Shown: positions 23,971-33,666 of the stretch, piece after piece | Numbering within the stretch: the first letter of the stretch is position 1 | Layout of the letters: each line of letters opens with the position of its first letter | Position numbers and translations under genes: made by a program | Notes under the pieces: generated by a model | Told to the model about the DNA's origin: nothing | Databases searched by the model: none | What the model saw: only the letters and a program-made list of their open reading frames with translations | DNA from: Micromonospora sp. WMMD1120 | Lineage (GTDB): Bacteria > Actinomycetota > Actinomycetes > Mycobacteriales > Micromonosporaceae | Direction: 5' to 3' | Assembly: GCF_029626235.1 (NCBI RefSeq) | Contig: NZ_JARUBO010000005.1 | Coordinates: forward strand, 5,118,001 to 5,182,000 | Length of the DNA stretch: 64,000 nucleotides

Positions 23971-26787
23971 TCAGGCCAGCCGCCGCTCGATGGTCACCGT
24001 CGTCCCCTCGGCGGTGGAGACCAGCCGCACGTCGCCGTAGGCGTTCATCAGCAGCGCGCCGCGGCCCCGGTCCATCGCCGGTCGGCGGTCGCGCCAGGTG
24101 CCGAAGTCCCGTACCGAGATCCGGATCAGGCCACCGCCGACCTGGACCCGCAGGCTCACCTCGGGGCGGCTGGGCCGCTGCGCGTGCTCCACGGCGTTGT
24201 TCATGGCCTCGGACGCGGCGAGCAGGAGATCCTCCAGCACGTCCGGGTCGGCGTCGAGGTCGCCCAGCGCCTCGCGGACGTCGCGACGCATCGTCGCCGC
24301 CGAGGTGGGCGCGGACGGGTAGGTCCAGCGGCGGTCCAGGACGTCGCCCAGACCGTCCGGGTCGTCCGGCGCCTGGGTGGCGGCGGACGGGGCACGGACG
24401 GGTTCGATCGCCGGGCCCGCGGCACCGGCCGGGGCGGGACGCGCGGTGGCCCCGGTGGCCGTCGGACCGTCGCCGCCGACCGTCGTGGTGCGGGAGCGGT
24501 CGCGGGCGCGCCGGATGCCGGCCCGGACCCGGGCGATCAGCTCGGCCGCCGCGAACGGCTTCACCAGGTAGTCGTCGGCGCCCAGGTTGAGGCCCTCCAC
24601 GCTCGCCTCCCCGCCGGCGCGGGCGGAGAGCACCAGCACCGGCAGCCACCGGGTCGCCGGGTCGGCGCGCAGCCGGCGTACCAGGTCGAAGCCGTCCAGG
24701 ACCGGCATCATCACGTCGGTCAGGACGAGGTCGGGCGGGTGGCTGTGGATCTCGTCGAGAGCCTGGCGGCCGTCGCTGACGGTCCGCACCCGCCAGCCCT
24801 GGCCGGTGAGCAGGCGGGTCAGGTACGCCCGCATGTCGGCGTTGTCGTCGGCGAGCAGGATCTCCGCGCCGGCCAGCTCGTCGACGGGCGCGACGGACGC
24901 GGGGTCGGGCTCGACCGGAGCGTCCCCCGGCGCGGTGAGCCACCCCATCGCCTCCGCGACGGCGGCGCGGGCCGCGTCGCCCCGTCCGTCCGCCGCCGGG
25001 CCGGCGAGCGGGTTGCGCCGGGCCGCCGACCAGGGCAACGTGACGGTGAACGTGGTGCCGACGCCCACCTGGCTCGTCACCCGGACGTCGCCGCCCTCCA
25101 GCCGGGCCAGCTCGTGCACCAGGGCCAGGCCGATGCCGGTGCCCTCGTGACTACGGGAGCGGGCGCCCCGTACCCGATGGAAGCGTTCGAAGAGTTTCGG
25201 CAGGTCCCGTTCGCCGATGCCGATGCCGGTGTCGGCGACGGTGAGGCGCAGCTCCTCGTCGTCGGCGTCGAGGGCGACCCGGATCCGACCGATGAACGTG
25301 TACTTCAGCGCGTTGGACAGCAGGTTCGTGACGATCCGTTCCCAGTTGACCGGGTCGACGGCGACCGGCCGGGGCAGGGGCCGGCAGCTCACCTCGAGGG
25401 TCAGCCCGGCCCGCTCGACGGCGGCCCGGAACACCCCGGCGAGTTCGGCGGTGAGCGCTGCCAGGTCGACCATCCGGGCGTCGCTGCGCGCGCGCCCGGC
25501 CTCCAGGCTGGAGAAGGTGAGCAGGCTGTTGACGAGCGTCAGCAGCCGGGTGCCGTTACGCCAGGCGGTCTCCACCCGCTCCCGCTGCGTCGGTGTCAAC
25601 GGTGCTGTGGCGTCGGTCAGGGCGTCGCTGAGCGGGCCGAGGATGAGCGTCAACGGCGTACGGAACTCGTGGCTGACGTTGGCGAAGAAGTCGGTCTTCA
25701 CCCGGTCCAACTCCGCCAGCGCCTCGGCCCGGCGCCGTTCCTCCTCGTACTCCTGGGCGTTGCGCAGCGCCACCGAGATCTGCTGGGCCAGGAGCTGGTG
25801 GAAGGACCGGTACGCCTCGTCGAGGCCTCGGCTGGGGCTGACCCCGGCGAGCAGCACCCCGAGCGGCTGGTCCTCGTCGGCCGAGGGCAGCGGCAGCGCC
25901 AGCGCGGTGCGCACCGGGTCGTCCCACGGGCCGGCCGGCAGTGTCAGCCGGTCGGCGACGTCGGTCACCTGGGCGGCCCGGCCCTCGGCAGCGTCGCGCA
26001 GCCCCCAGCCGCTGGCGACCGGACCCGGTCGGGTCAGCTCCACGCTGCCCGGCAGCGCGGTGGCCAGCCTCGGGTCGCCGCCGGCGACCCGCCGCAGCGC
26101 CGCGCCGTCGCGCAGGTAGACGGCGGCGAACGGGACGTCCAGCGGGTGGCCGCCGATCACGTCGAGCAGTCGAGCGGCGGTGGTGTCCACGTCGACGGTC
26201 CGGCCGTCGCCGAGCACTGACAGGTCGCGCAGCAGCCGCAGCCGGCGTTCACCGACGACCTGGTCGGTGACCTCGCTGCACACCGTCAGGACGCCGACCG
26301 TGCGACCGTCGTCGTCGCGGGCCGGCGCGTGCGAGACGCTGAAGTACGCCTCCTCGCGGTAGCCGGCCCGCTCCAGCAGCAGACGCAGCGCGGGCACCCA
26401 GCTCGCCACCCCGGTCGCCATGGCCTGCTCGATCAGCGGGGCGAGCACGTCCCAGCCCTCGGCCAGGGTCACCCGCACGTCGCCGCCGAGGGCTGCCGGG
26501 TGCTTGTCCCCGATCAGGGCGGAGTACGCGTCGTTGTAGAGCTGGGAGAAGTTCTCGCCCCAGAGCAGCAGCATGGGGTAGCGGGAGGAGAGCACCATCC
26601 GGACGGCGCTGCGCAGGCTCTGCGGCCACCCGTTCACCGGGCCGAGCGGTGTGCGGGCCCAGTCCAGCTCCGCCATCAACCGCCCGGTCTCACCGCCGCC
26701 GCTGAACAGGTCGGTGCTGGGTCGTGTCACGCTCGATCCGACCCCATCGCAAGCCCCCGTTTCCGGGCCTGATGACCCCTGCCGCAT
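23971..26787 (-). CDS. Hybrid sensor kinase with receiver and C-terminal RsbW-like ATPase
   Basis: This 938-residue cytoplasmic protein shows, in order: PAS-like domain (~35-180), GAF (~190-345), HisKA with FFANVSHEFRTPLTLI, HATPase with SNALKYTF, DTGIGIG and GTGIGLAL, a receiver (~655-775) with LTDVMMPV and LVKPF, and a linker. It ends in an anti-sigma/RsbW type ATPase (~820-938) with ASEAMNNAVEHA and a degraded G box DFGTWRD. No TM segment is seen. Having two different GHKL ATPases in one chain ties phosphorelay to sigma-factor partner switching. It is convergent with the ECF pair, which may be functionally linked. Confidence 0.9.
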   Translation of the reverse strand: MRQGSSGPETGACDGVGSSVTRPSTDLFSGGGETGRLMAELDWARTPLGPVNGWPQSLRSAVRMVLSSRYPMLLLWGENFSQLYNDAYSALIGDKHPAALGGDVRVTLAEGWDVLAPLIEQAMATGVASWVPALRLLLERAGYREEAYFSVSHAPARDDDGRTVGVLTVCSEVTDQVVGERRLRLLRDLSVLGDGRTVDVDTTAARLLDVIGGHPLDVPFAAVYLRDGAALRRVAGGDPRLATALPGSVELTRPGPVASGWGLRDAAEGRAAQVTDVADRLTLPAGPWDDPVRTALALPLPSADEDQPLGVLLAGVSPSRGLDEAYRSFHQLLAQQISVALRNAQEYEEERRRAEALAELDRVKTDFFANVSHEFRTPLTLILGPLSDALTDATAPLTPTQRERVETAWRNGTRLLTLVNSLLTFSSLEAGRARSDARMVDLAALTAELAGVFRAAVERAGLTLEVSCRPLPRPVAVDPVNWERIVTNLLSNALKYTFIGRIRVALDADDEELRLTVADTGIGIGERDLPKLFERFHRVRGARSRSHEGTGIGLALVHELARLEGGDVRVTSQVGVGTTFTVTLPWSAARRNPLAGPAADGRGDAARAAVAEAMGWLTAPGDAPVEPDPASVAPVDELAGAEILLADDNADMRAYLTRLLTGQGWRVRTVSDGRQALDEIHSHPPDLVLTDVMMPVLDGFDLVRRLRADPATRWLPVLVLSARAGGEASVEGLNLGADDYLVKPFAAAELIARVRAGIRRARDRSRTTTVGGDGPTATGATARPAPAGAAGPAIEPVRAPSAATQAPDDPDGLGDVLDRRWTYPSAPTSAATMRRDVREALGDLDADPDVLEDLLLAASEAMNNAVEHAQRPSRPEVSLRVQVGGGLIRISVRDFGTWRDRRPAMDRGRGALLMNAYGDVRLVSTAEGTTVTIERRLA

Positions 26788-26933
26788 TACCTACCCATCC
26801 TGACACTTCTACTCACCTGTGCCGACGCCGGTACCCACCGTCGAACCGCTGGTGGTTCGGGACGAACGACCGATGCTGCGAACATCGATATCTGTAAGTG
26901 TCTCGGGTATCCCTCCGACCCCGAGGAGCCCCC

Positions 26934-28382
26934 ATGAGAGGCAGAACGCTGAGCGCGGGAGTCGCGCTCGCCGTGTTCGCCACGATGACGGTGACGCTGG
27001 CCGCCCACCCGGTGACCGCAGCACCCACGACCGCGTCGACGCTCGCCCGGCCGATCGCCGCGACGGTGGCCGCGTTGGCCGCACCGGACATCTCGGTCAC
27101 CAACGTCCAGGCGCACCTGACCCAGTTCAACTCCATCGCCAGCAGCAACGGTGGCAACCGGCGGGCCGGCTCGGCCGGCTACACGGCCTCGCTCAACTAC
27201 GTCAAGAGCAGGCTTCAGTCGGCCGGCTACACGATCACCGAGCAGTACTGCTCCAGCTGCACCTACCCCTCGAACAACCTCATCGCGGAGTGGCCCGGCG
27301 GGCCGGCCGACCAGGTCGTCATGTTCGGCGCCCACCTGGACGGGGTCTCGGCCGGTCCGGGCATCAACGACAACGCCACCGGCTCGGCCACGCTGCTGGA
27401 GAACGCGCTGGTCCTGGCCGCGCGGAACCCGACGGTGACCAAGCGGGTCCGGTTCGCCTGGTGGACCGACGAGGAGCAGGGGCTCAACGGCTCCCGGTTC
27501 TACGTCAACTCGCTCAGCTCCACCCAGCGCGGCTACATCAAGGGCTACTACAACTTCGACATGGTCGGCTCGGTCAACGGCGGCTACTTCATCAACCGGG
27601 TCTCCTCGACCACGGCGGCGCCGCTGAAGGCGTACTGGGACTCGCTCGGTCTGCAACCGGAGGAGAACGTCGAGGGTCAGGGCCGCTCCGACGACTACTA
27701 CTTCCAGCAGGCCGGCATCCCGACCTCGGGCTACGCGGCGGGCGCCAGCGCCCGCAAGACCAGCTCCCAGGCGGCGAAGTGGGGCGGCACCGCCAACGCC
27801 GCGTTCGATCCCTGCTACCACAGGTCCTGTGACACCACCGCCAACGTGAGCGCGACGGTGCTGAACCGGGCGGCCGACGGTGTCGCGTACGCGCTGTGGC
27901 AGCTCGCCGTGGGTGGTGGCAGCGGCTGCACCGGGGGCCAGGTGGTCGGCAACGGCGGCTTCGAGAGCGGCAGCACGCCGTGGACCGCGTCCTCCGGAGT
28001 GATCACCAACGCCAGCGGTCAGCCGGCCCGGACCGGGTCGTACAAGGCGTGGCTCAACGGCAACGGCCGAAGCGGCACCGAGAGCCTGACCCAGTCGGTG
28101 ACGCTGCCGTCCGGGTGCGCCAGCTACACGCTGTCGTTCTGGCTGCACATCGACACCGCCGAGACCACCAGCTCCACGGCGTACGACCGGCTGACAGTGC
28201 AGCTCGGCTCCACCACGCTGGCGACGTACTCGAACCTGAACGCGGCGTCCGGCTACGTCCAGCGCAGCTTCAACGTCGCGGGCTCCGCCGGGCAGACGGT
28301 CACGCTGCGCTTCAGTGGCACCGAGGACTCGTCGTTGCAGACCAGCTTCGTGATCGACGACGTGACGTTGCAGGCCAGTTGA
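26934..28382 (+). CDS. Secreted M28 aminopeptidase with C-terminal beta-sandwich
   Basis: This 482-residue exported protein starts at ATG 26934 (GAGGAG site). After the signal peptide, the M28 di-zinc domain (~50-320) shows [24 protein letters not shown] and a late His in CYHRSCD, the five zinc ligands plus the Glu base. A Gly/Cys linker leads to a C-terminal carbohydrate/calcium-binding-like beta-sandwich ([18 protein letters not shown] to the end). This resembles Streptomyces aminopeptidase S. It releases N-terminal residues from peptides outside the cell and fits with the nearby secreted endoproteases. Confidence 0.9.
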   Translation: MRGRTLSAGVALAVFATMTVTLAAHPVTAAPTTASTLARPIAATVAALAAPDISVTNVQAHLTQFNSIASSNGGNRRAGSAGYTASLNYVKSRLQSAGYTITEQYCSSCTYPSNNLIAEWPGGPADQVVMFGAHLDGVSAGPGINDNATGSATLLENALVLAARNPTVTKRVRFAWWTDEEQGLNGSRFYVNSLSSTQRGYIKGYYNFDMVGSVNGGYFINRVSSTTAAPLKAYWDSLGLQPEENVEGQGRSDDYYFQQAGIPTSGYAAGASARKTSSQAAKWGGTANAAFDPCYHRSCDTTANVSATVLNRAADGVAYALWQLAVGGGSGCTGGQVVGNGGFESGSTPWTASSGVITNASGQPARTGSYKAWLNGNGRSGTESLTQSVTLPSGCASYTLSFWLHIDTAETTSSTAYDRLTVQLGSTTLATYSNLNAASGYVQRSFNVAGSAGQTVTLRFSGTEDSSLQTSFVIDDVTLQAS

Positions 28383-28388
28383 GCGCGT

Positions 28389-28420
28389 CGGGTGGGGCGT
28401 GCGTCGCACGCTCCCACCCG
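28389..28420 (+). terminator. Hairpin terminator after the M28 gene
   Basis: CGGGTGGGGCGTGCG (28389-28403) pairs with 28405-28420 with a one-base bulge and almost no loop. Confidence 0.65.
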
Positions 28421-28510
28421 GCCTCTAGTCAGGTCCGTCTATCTCTGGTAGAAATCTTTCAAGGCCGGCCCCTGATTCGCAAAAATCCGCCTCACGCGAA
28501 CGGGAGTGCC

Positions 28511-29017
28511 ATGTCACCCACTCGATCCACCCTGCGCCGCCGCGTGCTCACGCTTCTCGTGGCCAGCCTGGCGTCGGTCTGTGTCACGTTCGGCCTGGCC
28601 GCTCCGGCCTTCGCCATCAGCCACTCCAGCGCCACGTCGCAGCTACGCGCCGCCGGCATCTCCTGGACCTCCAGCGGCAACTGCAGCGACCGCTACGTGT
28701 CCACCTGTACCTCGTTCGACGGGGTCCGGCAGGCCACCATCGACGGCATCATCACCTTCAAGCGGGCCAGTGGCTGCGCGATCACCATCACCGCCGGAAC
28801 CGAGGTCGGGCACGCCTCGGGCACCTACAGCCACTGGAACGGCTACAAGCTCGACATCGCGCTGAGCACGTGCATCCAGAACTACATTTCGGCGAACTAC
28901 ACCTATGTCGGCTACATCTCCGGGTTCGGGTACCAGTATCGGGCGCCGTCGGGCAACCTCTACACCAAGGAGGGTAGCCACTGGGACATCCTCTTCTACA
29001 CCTGCGGCGGCTGCTGA
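28511..29017 (+). CDS. Small secreted protein with M15-type zinc ligand pattern
   Basis: This 168-residue protein has a signal peptide (cut near AFA-ISH), so the mature protein is about 133 residues. Two blocks have the exact M15 ligand spacing: His108-x6-Asp115 (SHWNGYKLD) and Glu154-x2-His157 (EGSHWD). Six mature-region cysteines, including the terminal CGGC, suggest disulfides. It is much smaller than known M15 domains and I do not recognise a named family. A wall-peptide hydrolase role is inferred from the ligand pattern and from the M15 proteins elsewhere in this window. Confidence 0.75.
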   Translation: MSPTRSTLRRRVLTLLVASLASVCVTFGLAAPAFAISHSSATSQLRAAGISWTSSGNCSDRYVSTCTSFDGVRQATIDGIITFKRASGCAITITAGTEVGHASGTYSHWNGYKLDIALSTCIQNYISANYTYVGYISGFGYQYRAPSGNLYTKEGSHWDILFYTCGGC

Positions 29018-29071
29018 CCGCGGATGTGCCGGGGTGCGCGGCGGGAGCTGACCGCGTAACCCGACAGGGGC

Positions 29072-29103
29072 GGGCCGCCGCCGGCACGTGCCGGCAGCGG
29101 CCC
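29072..29103. terminator. 32-nt near-perfect palindrome between convergent genes
   Basis: 29072-29087 pairs with 29088-29103 with one mismatch and no loop to speak of. It lies between the small M15-like gene and the SDR gene and should stop transcription from both sides. Confidence 0.65.
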
Positions 29104-29111
29104 GTCGCGGG

Positions 29112-29810
29112 TCAGGAGAGCTGCGGGTAGAGCGCGGCGACGCCGCCGGGGAATCCGGCCTGCACCCGCCGGCTGACGTCGTCGGCCACGATCTCGTACG
29201 CGTCGGACTCGATGCCGTCGACGGCGATCCGGGCGATCTCGGCCGGGTCCGACTTGGGGCTGGTGATGGTCGCCGCCATGTCGGTGTCCAGGTAGCCGAC
29301 GTGCAGACCGGCGACGCGGACGCCCCGCTCGGCGAGCTGGAGGCGCAGCGCGTTGGTCATCGCCCACTCGGCGGACTTGGCGGCGCCGTACGCCGCGTGC
29401 AGGGGGAAATTCACCCAGGAGAGCACGGAGAGGACGTTGAGGATGGTGCCGCCGCCGTTGCCGGCGATGACCGGCGCGAACGACCGGATCACCGACAGCG
29501 TGCCGAGGTAGTGGGTCTCCAGCTCCAGCCGGATCTGGTCCATGTCGCCGTCGAGCAGGTCCGTCCGGGTGTCGATGCCGGCGTTGTTGACCAGCAGGTT
29601 CACGCCACCGGCCAGCTCGGCGGCGGCGGCCACCGAGGCGGGGTCGGTGAGGTCGAGCCGGACCGGCGTCACGCCGGGCAGGTCCACGCTGTCGGGGTTG
29701 CGGGCGCCGGCGTAGACGGTGGCGCCCCGGGCGGTGAGTTCGGCGGCGAGGTGGCGGCCGAAGCCACGGTTGGCGCCGGTGACGAGGGCGGTGCTTCCGG
29801 AGATCTTCAT
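29112..29810 (-). CDS. Short-chain dehydrogenase/reductase
   Basis: This 232-residue SDR starts at ATG 29810; upstream in-frame codons lack a ribosome site and run into the operator. The cofactor motif is VTGANRGFG (TGxxxGxG), then NNAG and the catalytic S..YxxxK as VLSWVNFPLHAAYGAAK. The basic Arg after the second Gly favours NADPH. It is a classical SDR; substrate unknown. A 24-bp palindrome overlaps its promoter. Confidence 0.9.
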   Translation of the reverse strand: MKISGSTALVTGANRGFGRHLAAELTARGATVYAGARNPDSVDLPGVTPVRLDLTDPASVAAAAELAGGVNLLVNNAGIDTRTDLLDGDMDQIRLELETHYLGTLSVIRSFAPVIAGNGGGTILNVLSVLSWVNFPLHAAYGAAKSAEWAMTNALRLQLAERGVRVAGLHVGYLDTDMAATITSPKSDPAEIARIAVDGIESDAYEIVADDVSRRVQAGFPGGVAALYPQLS

Positions 29811-29828
29811 GCCGGCCAGGCTATCGGG

Positions 29829-29852
29829 CTGACTTTTGTTAAGCAAAGTCAG
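29829..29852 (-). promoter_or_regulatory. Near-perfect 24-bp palindromic operator overlapping the SDR promoter
   Basis: CTGACTTT (29829-29836) and AAAGTCAG (29845-29852) flank a centre containing TTAA. On the SDR strand TTGCTT-N17-TAGCCT uses part of the palindrome as -35, so a bound dimeric repressor (TetR- or MarR-type) would block it. No such regulator gene is adjacent. Confidence 0.6.
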
Positions 29853-29970
29853 ATGGGTCACCAGGGCGACCGTCGGCGACGGGAATACGACCCGGATGCG
29901 ACCGCACGGCGCCCGGTGACGACTCGTATCCTTTCCGCGAACATCCGAACGAGCCGAGAAGGGAGACGGT

Positions 29971-31887
29971 GTGAGCAACCAGGCCGAAACGTTGGAGTTC
30001 CAGGCCGAGGCGCGGCAACTCCTCCAGTTGGTGGTCCACTCGATCTACTCGAACAAGGACGTCTTCCTGCGGGAACTCATCTCGAACGCGTCCGACGCCC
30101 TGGACAAGCTGCGGCTGGCCACCCTTGTCGACAAGGACCTCGTCGCCGACACCGACGACCTGCACGTCGCCCTCGAGGTCGACCGGGACGCGCGCACCCT
30201 GACCGTGCGGGACAACGGCATCGGCATGACCCGGGACGAGGTCGTCCAGCTCATCGGCACGATCGCCAAGTCCGGCACCGCCGAGCTGCTGCGCCAACTG
30301 CGCGAGTCCGCCGACGCCCACGCCAAGCAGGACCTCATCGGCCAGTTCGGCGTCGGGTTCTACGCCGCGTTCATGGTCGCCGACCGGGTCACCCTGGTCA
30401 CCCGCAAGGCCGGCGAGACCGGCGGCACCCGGTGGGAGTCCACCGGCGAGGGCACCTACTCGATCGAGGCTGTCGACGAGGCGCCGCAGGGCACCGCGGT
30501 GACCCTGCACCTCAAGCCCGCCGACACCGAGGACAACCTGCACGACTACACCGCCGAGTGGACGATCCGCCAGATCGTCAAGCGCTACTCCGACTTCATC
30601 GCCTGGCCGATCCGGATGACCGTCGAGCGGCCCGGCGCCGAGGGCGAGCCCGCCACCAGCGAGACCCAGACCCTCAACTCGATGAAGGCGCTCTGGGCGC
30701 GGCCCCGAGACGAGGTCGACGCCGCCGAGTACAACGAGTTCTACAAGCACGTCAGCCACGACTGGGCCGACCCGCTCGAGGTCGTGCACATGAAGGGCGA
30801 GGGCACCTTCGAGTACGAGGCGCTGCTGTTCCTGCCCAGCCACGCCCCGCTGGACCTGTTCTCCCCGCAGGGCCGCCGCGGTGTCCAGCTCTACGTCAAG
30901 CGCGTCTTCATCATGGACGACTGCGAGGCGCTGGTCCCCACCTACCTGCGCTTCGTCAAGGGCGTCGTCGACGCGCACGACCTGTCGCTGAACATCTCCC
31001 GGGAGATCCTCCAGCAGGACCGGCAGATCCAGATCGTCCGCCGCCGTCTGGTCAAGAAGATCCTCTCCACCGTCAAGGACCTGAAGGCCAACCAGCCCGA
31101 GCGCTACCGCACCTTCTGGACCGAGTTCGGCGCGGTGGTCAAGGAGGGGCTGATCGACGACACCGACAACCGCGACACCCTGCTGGACATCATCTCCGTC
31201 GCCTCCACCAACGACCCGGCCGAGCCCACCGACCTGGCCGGCTACGTCTCCCGGATGAAGGACGGCCAGAACGACATCTGGTACGCCACCGGCGAGTCCC
31301 GGGCCGCCATCGAGAACTCCCCGCACCTGGAGGCGTTCCGGGCCAAGGGGCACGAGGTGCTGCTGCTCACCGACCAGGTCGACGAGGTGTGGGTCGAGCG
31401 GGTCGGCACGTACGACGGCAAGACGCTGCGCTCGATCGCCAAGGGCGAGATCGACCTGGACACCGACGAGGAGAAGAAGCAGGCCGAGGCCGAGCGGGAG
31501 CAGCAACGGCAGGAGTTCGCCAGCCTGCTCGAGTGGCTGGGCACCACCCTGACCGACAGCGTCCGGGAGGTCCGGTTGTCGTCCCGGCTGACCACCTCAC
31601 CGGCCTGCGTCGTCGGCGACGCCCACGACCTCACCCCGACGCTCGAGAAGATGTACCGGGCGATGGGGCACGAGATCCCCCCGACCAAGCGGATCCTGGA
31701 GATCAACCCGGGTCACCCGCTGGTGTCCGGGCTGCGCAAGGCCCACGAGCAGGGCAGCGATACCGCTGCCCTGACCGAGACCGCCGAGCTGCTCTACGGC
31801 CTGGCGGTGCTCGCCGAGGGCGGTGAGCTGGCCGACCCGGCCCGCTTCACCCGCACGCTCGCCGACCGTCTGGCCCGTACGCTGTAG
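29971..31887 (+). CDS. htpG: Hsp90-family chaperone HtpG
   Basis: This 638-residue protein has the GHKL ATPase N-domain motifs ELISNASDALDKLR, DNGIGMTRDE, GTIAKSGT and GQFGVGFYAAFMVAD. They are followed by the middle domain (LPSHAPLDLFSPQGRRGVQL, catalytic Arg in SREILQQDRQIQ) and the C-terminal dimerisation domain ending PARFTRTLADRLARTL. The length is standard. GTG 29971 has an AAGGGAGA site. It acts as an ATP-driven cytosolic chaperone. Single-gene unit closed by a hairpin. Confidence 0.97.
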   Translation: MSNQAETLEFQAEARQLLQLVVHSIYSNKDVFLRELISNASDALDKLRLATLVDKDLVADTDDLHVALEVDRDARTLTVRDNGIGMTRDEVVQLIGTIAKSGTAELLRQLRESADAHAKQDLIGQFGVGFYAAFMVADRVTLVTRKAGETGGTRWESTGEGTYSIEAVDEAPQGTAVTLHLKPADTEDNLHDYTAEWTIRQIVKRYSDFIAWPIRMTVERPGAEGEPATSETQTLNSMKALWARPRDEVDAAEYNEFYKHVSHDWADPLEVVHMKGEGTFEYEALLFLPSHAPLDLFSPQGRRGVQLYVKRVFIMDDCEALVPTYLRFVKGVVDAHDLSLNISREILQQDRQIQIVRRRLVKKILSTVKDLKANQPERYRTFWTEFGAVVKEGLIDDTDNRDTLLDIISVASTNDPAEPTDLAGYVSRMKDGQNDIWYATGESRAAIENSPHLEAFRAKGHEVLLLTDQVDEVWVERVGTYDGKTLRSIAKGEIDLDTDEEKKQAEAEREQQRQEFASLLEWLGTTLTDSVREVRLSSRLTTSPACVVGDAHDLTPTLEKMYRAMGHEIPPTKRILEINPGHPLVSGLRKAHEQGSDTAALTETAELLYGLAVLAEGGELADPARFTRTLADRLARTL

Positions 31888-31894
31888 TCGACGC

Positions 31895-31936
31895 TCCGGC
31901 CGACGGCCACCCGCCCAGCGGGAGCCGTCGGCCGGA
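31895..31936 (+). terminator. Terminator after htpG
   Basis: A 13-bp perfect stem (31895-31907 with 31924-31936) carries an inner CCGC-CCA-GCGG hairpin in its loop, 8 bp past the stop. Confidence 0.8.
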
Positions 31937-31962
31937 ACGGTCGACGCCCGGCGATGACGCCG

Positions 31963-32316
31963 TCAGGCCGCCGAGGCGGACGCCCGAGGTTCGCGCGGCG
32001 ACCCCACCGCCCCGGCGGAGCGCGCCCAGCGCGACGCCGACACCGCCTCGCCCGGCCAGCCCGTGCGGCTCTCCGCCTCGACTGTCAACTCGACCGACGT
32101 GGGCGTGTCGCGGGCCAGCCGCAGCGACTGCTCCGCGCTGGTGCGGGCCGCGCAGGGCCAACCCTGGCCGGCGCACTGGAGGTTGCGGCAGTGGCCCTCG
32201 TCGTCCGGCTCGTGGGCGTTGAGCACGTCGATCGCCAACTGCCAGAGCAGCGGATCGGTCACGTCGTGCGGACGCTCGGTCGTGCGGCTCGGCCGGTTGC
32301 TGCTGTCGTCGGACAT
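31963..32316 (-). CDS. Small conserved actinobacterial protein with Cys cluster
   Basis: This 117-residue protein has a central segment HCRNLQCAGQGWPCAA, three cysteines in a C-x4-C-x6-C array, and low-complexity ends. Similar Micromonospora proteins end in this cluster after LAIDVLNAHEPDDEG-type text. The cysteines could bind zinc or another metal; no other motif is visible. ATG 32316 is preceded by GAGGGGGG. The last 45 residues are Ala/Ser/Arg-rich and poorly constrained. Confidence 0.65.
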   Translation of the reverse strand: MSDDSSNRPSRTTERPHDVTDPLLWQLAIDVLNAHEPDDEGHCRNLQCAGQGWPCAARTSAEQSLRLARDTPTSVELTVEAESRTGWPGEAVSASRWARSAGAVGSPREPRASASAA

Positions 32317-32421
32317 CGTGGGCCCCCCTCGTCAGGCTGTACCCGACAAGGGTCACCCGTGAGCCGCCGGCTAAACCGCCGACCTGCTGTGATGTGTTTC
32401 CGATCGCAGGAAATCCGGCCG

Positions 32422-33615
32422 TCAGTCCGGCAATAGCGGCATCTCGACCCCCGGGTCGCGGCCGAGCAGCACGGCCCGGGTCAGCGCCGCCGAGCCGAAC
32501 CGGTCGCGGACCGCGTCGACGGCGGCGTCCAGTTCGGTCCCCGGGTCGGGGCGGAACGGGAGTTCCGGCTGGACCGGGTTGTCGTCGAGGTTGCCCACCG
32601 ACACGCCGATCAGGGTGACGCCCCGCCTGTCGATCTCGGGCTGGGCTGCCCGCAACAACGCCCGTGCCGCCGCGAGCACCGGCGCCGTGTCCGCAGTGGC
32701 CTTTCCGATGGTGTGCGAGCGGGTGGCCCGGGCGTAGTCACCGAAGCGTAGCCGCAGCATGACCGTCCGCCCGGCCCGCCCCGCCGCCCGCATCCGTCGG
32801 GTGACCCGGTCGACGAGACCGGCGAGGGTCGCGTCCAGTTCCGCAGCGGAGCGCGGGGCCCGACCCAGCGCGTGTTGTGCGCCCATCGAGCCGCGTCGCC
32901 GGCCGACCTGCACCGCGCGCGGGTCGCGGTTGTGCGCCAGGGCGTGCAGGTGCCGGCCGGCGCCCGCGCCGAGCAGCGAGACCAGCGCCGCCTCACCCAG
33001 GCGAGCCACCTCTCCGACCGTACGGATCCGACGTTCGCGCAGCCTGGCGGCGGTGACCGGGCCGACGCCCCAGAGCCGTTCGACCGGCAGCGGATGCAGG
33101 AAGGCCACCTCGGCGTCCGGTGCGACCACCAGCAGCCCGTCCGGCTTCGCCACTGCACTGGCCACCTTGGCCAGGAACTTGGTGCGGGCCACGCCCACGG
33201 TGATCGGCAGGCCGACCTGTTCGCGGACCTCCCGGCGCAGCCGTTCGGCGATGTCGGCCGGCGGCCCGACCAGCCGGCGCAGACCGCTGACGTCCAGGAA
33301 CGCCTCGTCGATGGAGAGCCCTTCGACGAGCGGGGTGGTCCGCCGGAAGATGTCGAACACCGCGCGGCTCGCCGCCGTGTACGCCGACATCCGCGGTGGC
33401 ACGACTATCGCGTCCGGGCACAGCCGGCGGGCCTGCTGACCGCCCATCGCGCTGCGCACCCCGCGCGCCTTCGCCTCGTAACTGGCGGCCAGCACCACGC
33501 CACCGCCGACGATGACCGGCCGCCCCCGCAGGCGCGGGTCGTCGCGCTGCTCGACCGACGCGTAGAAGGCGTCCAGGTCGGCGTGCAGGATGCGGGCACC
33601 GGGCGACACGTACAC
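32422..33615 (-). CDS. dinB: Y-family DNA polymerase IV
   Basis: This 397-residue protein has the Y-family catalytic blocks ILHADLDAFYASVEQ (metal Asp), SYEAKARGVRSAM and EGLSIDEAFLDV (metal Asp-Glu), the thumb helix-hairpin-helix (LWGVGPVTAARLRE) and the little-finger domain. QPELPF near residue 348 resembles a beta-clamp-binding motif. It performs translesion synthesis. GTG 33615 and GTG 33609 are both possible starts. No SOS-box-like LexA site was recognised upstream. Confidence 0.93.
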   Translation of the reverse strand: MYVSPGARILHADLDAFYASVEQRDDPRLRGRPVIVGGGVVLAASYEAKARGVRSAMGGQQARRLCPDAIVVPPRMSAYTAASRAVFDIFRRTTPLVEGLSIDEAFLDVSGLRRLVGPPADIAERLRREVREQVGLPITVGVARTKFLAKVASAVAKPDGLLVVAPDAEVAFLHPLPVERLWGVGPVTAARLRERRIRTVGEVARLGEAALVSLLGAGAGRHLHALAHNRDPRAVQVGRRRGSMGAQHALGRAPRSAAELDATLAGLVDRVTRRMRAAGRAGRTVMLRLRFGDYARATRSHTIGKATADTAPVLAAARALLRAAQPEIDRRGVTLIGVSVGNLDDNPVQPELPFRPDPGTELDAAVDAVRDRFGSAALTRAVLLGRDPGVEMPLLPD

Positions 33616-33666
33616 ATGTTCGCATGACGGCCGGTCGTCACGGCGGTGAGCTGCGCGAACGCCCGA

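Noticed and set aside
29088..31826. 912-codon plus-strand ORF
   Set aside because: It runs antisense to the SDR and in a wrong frame of htpG.
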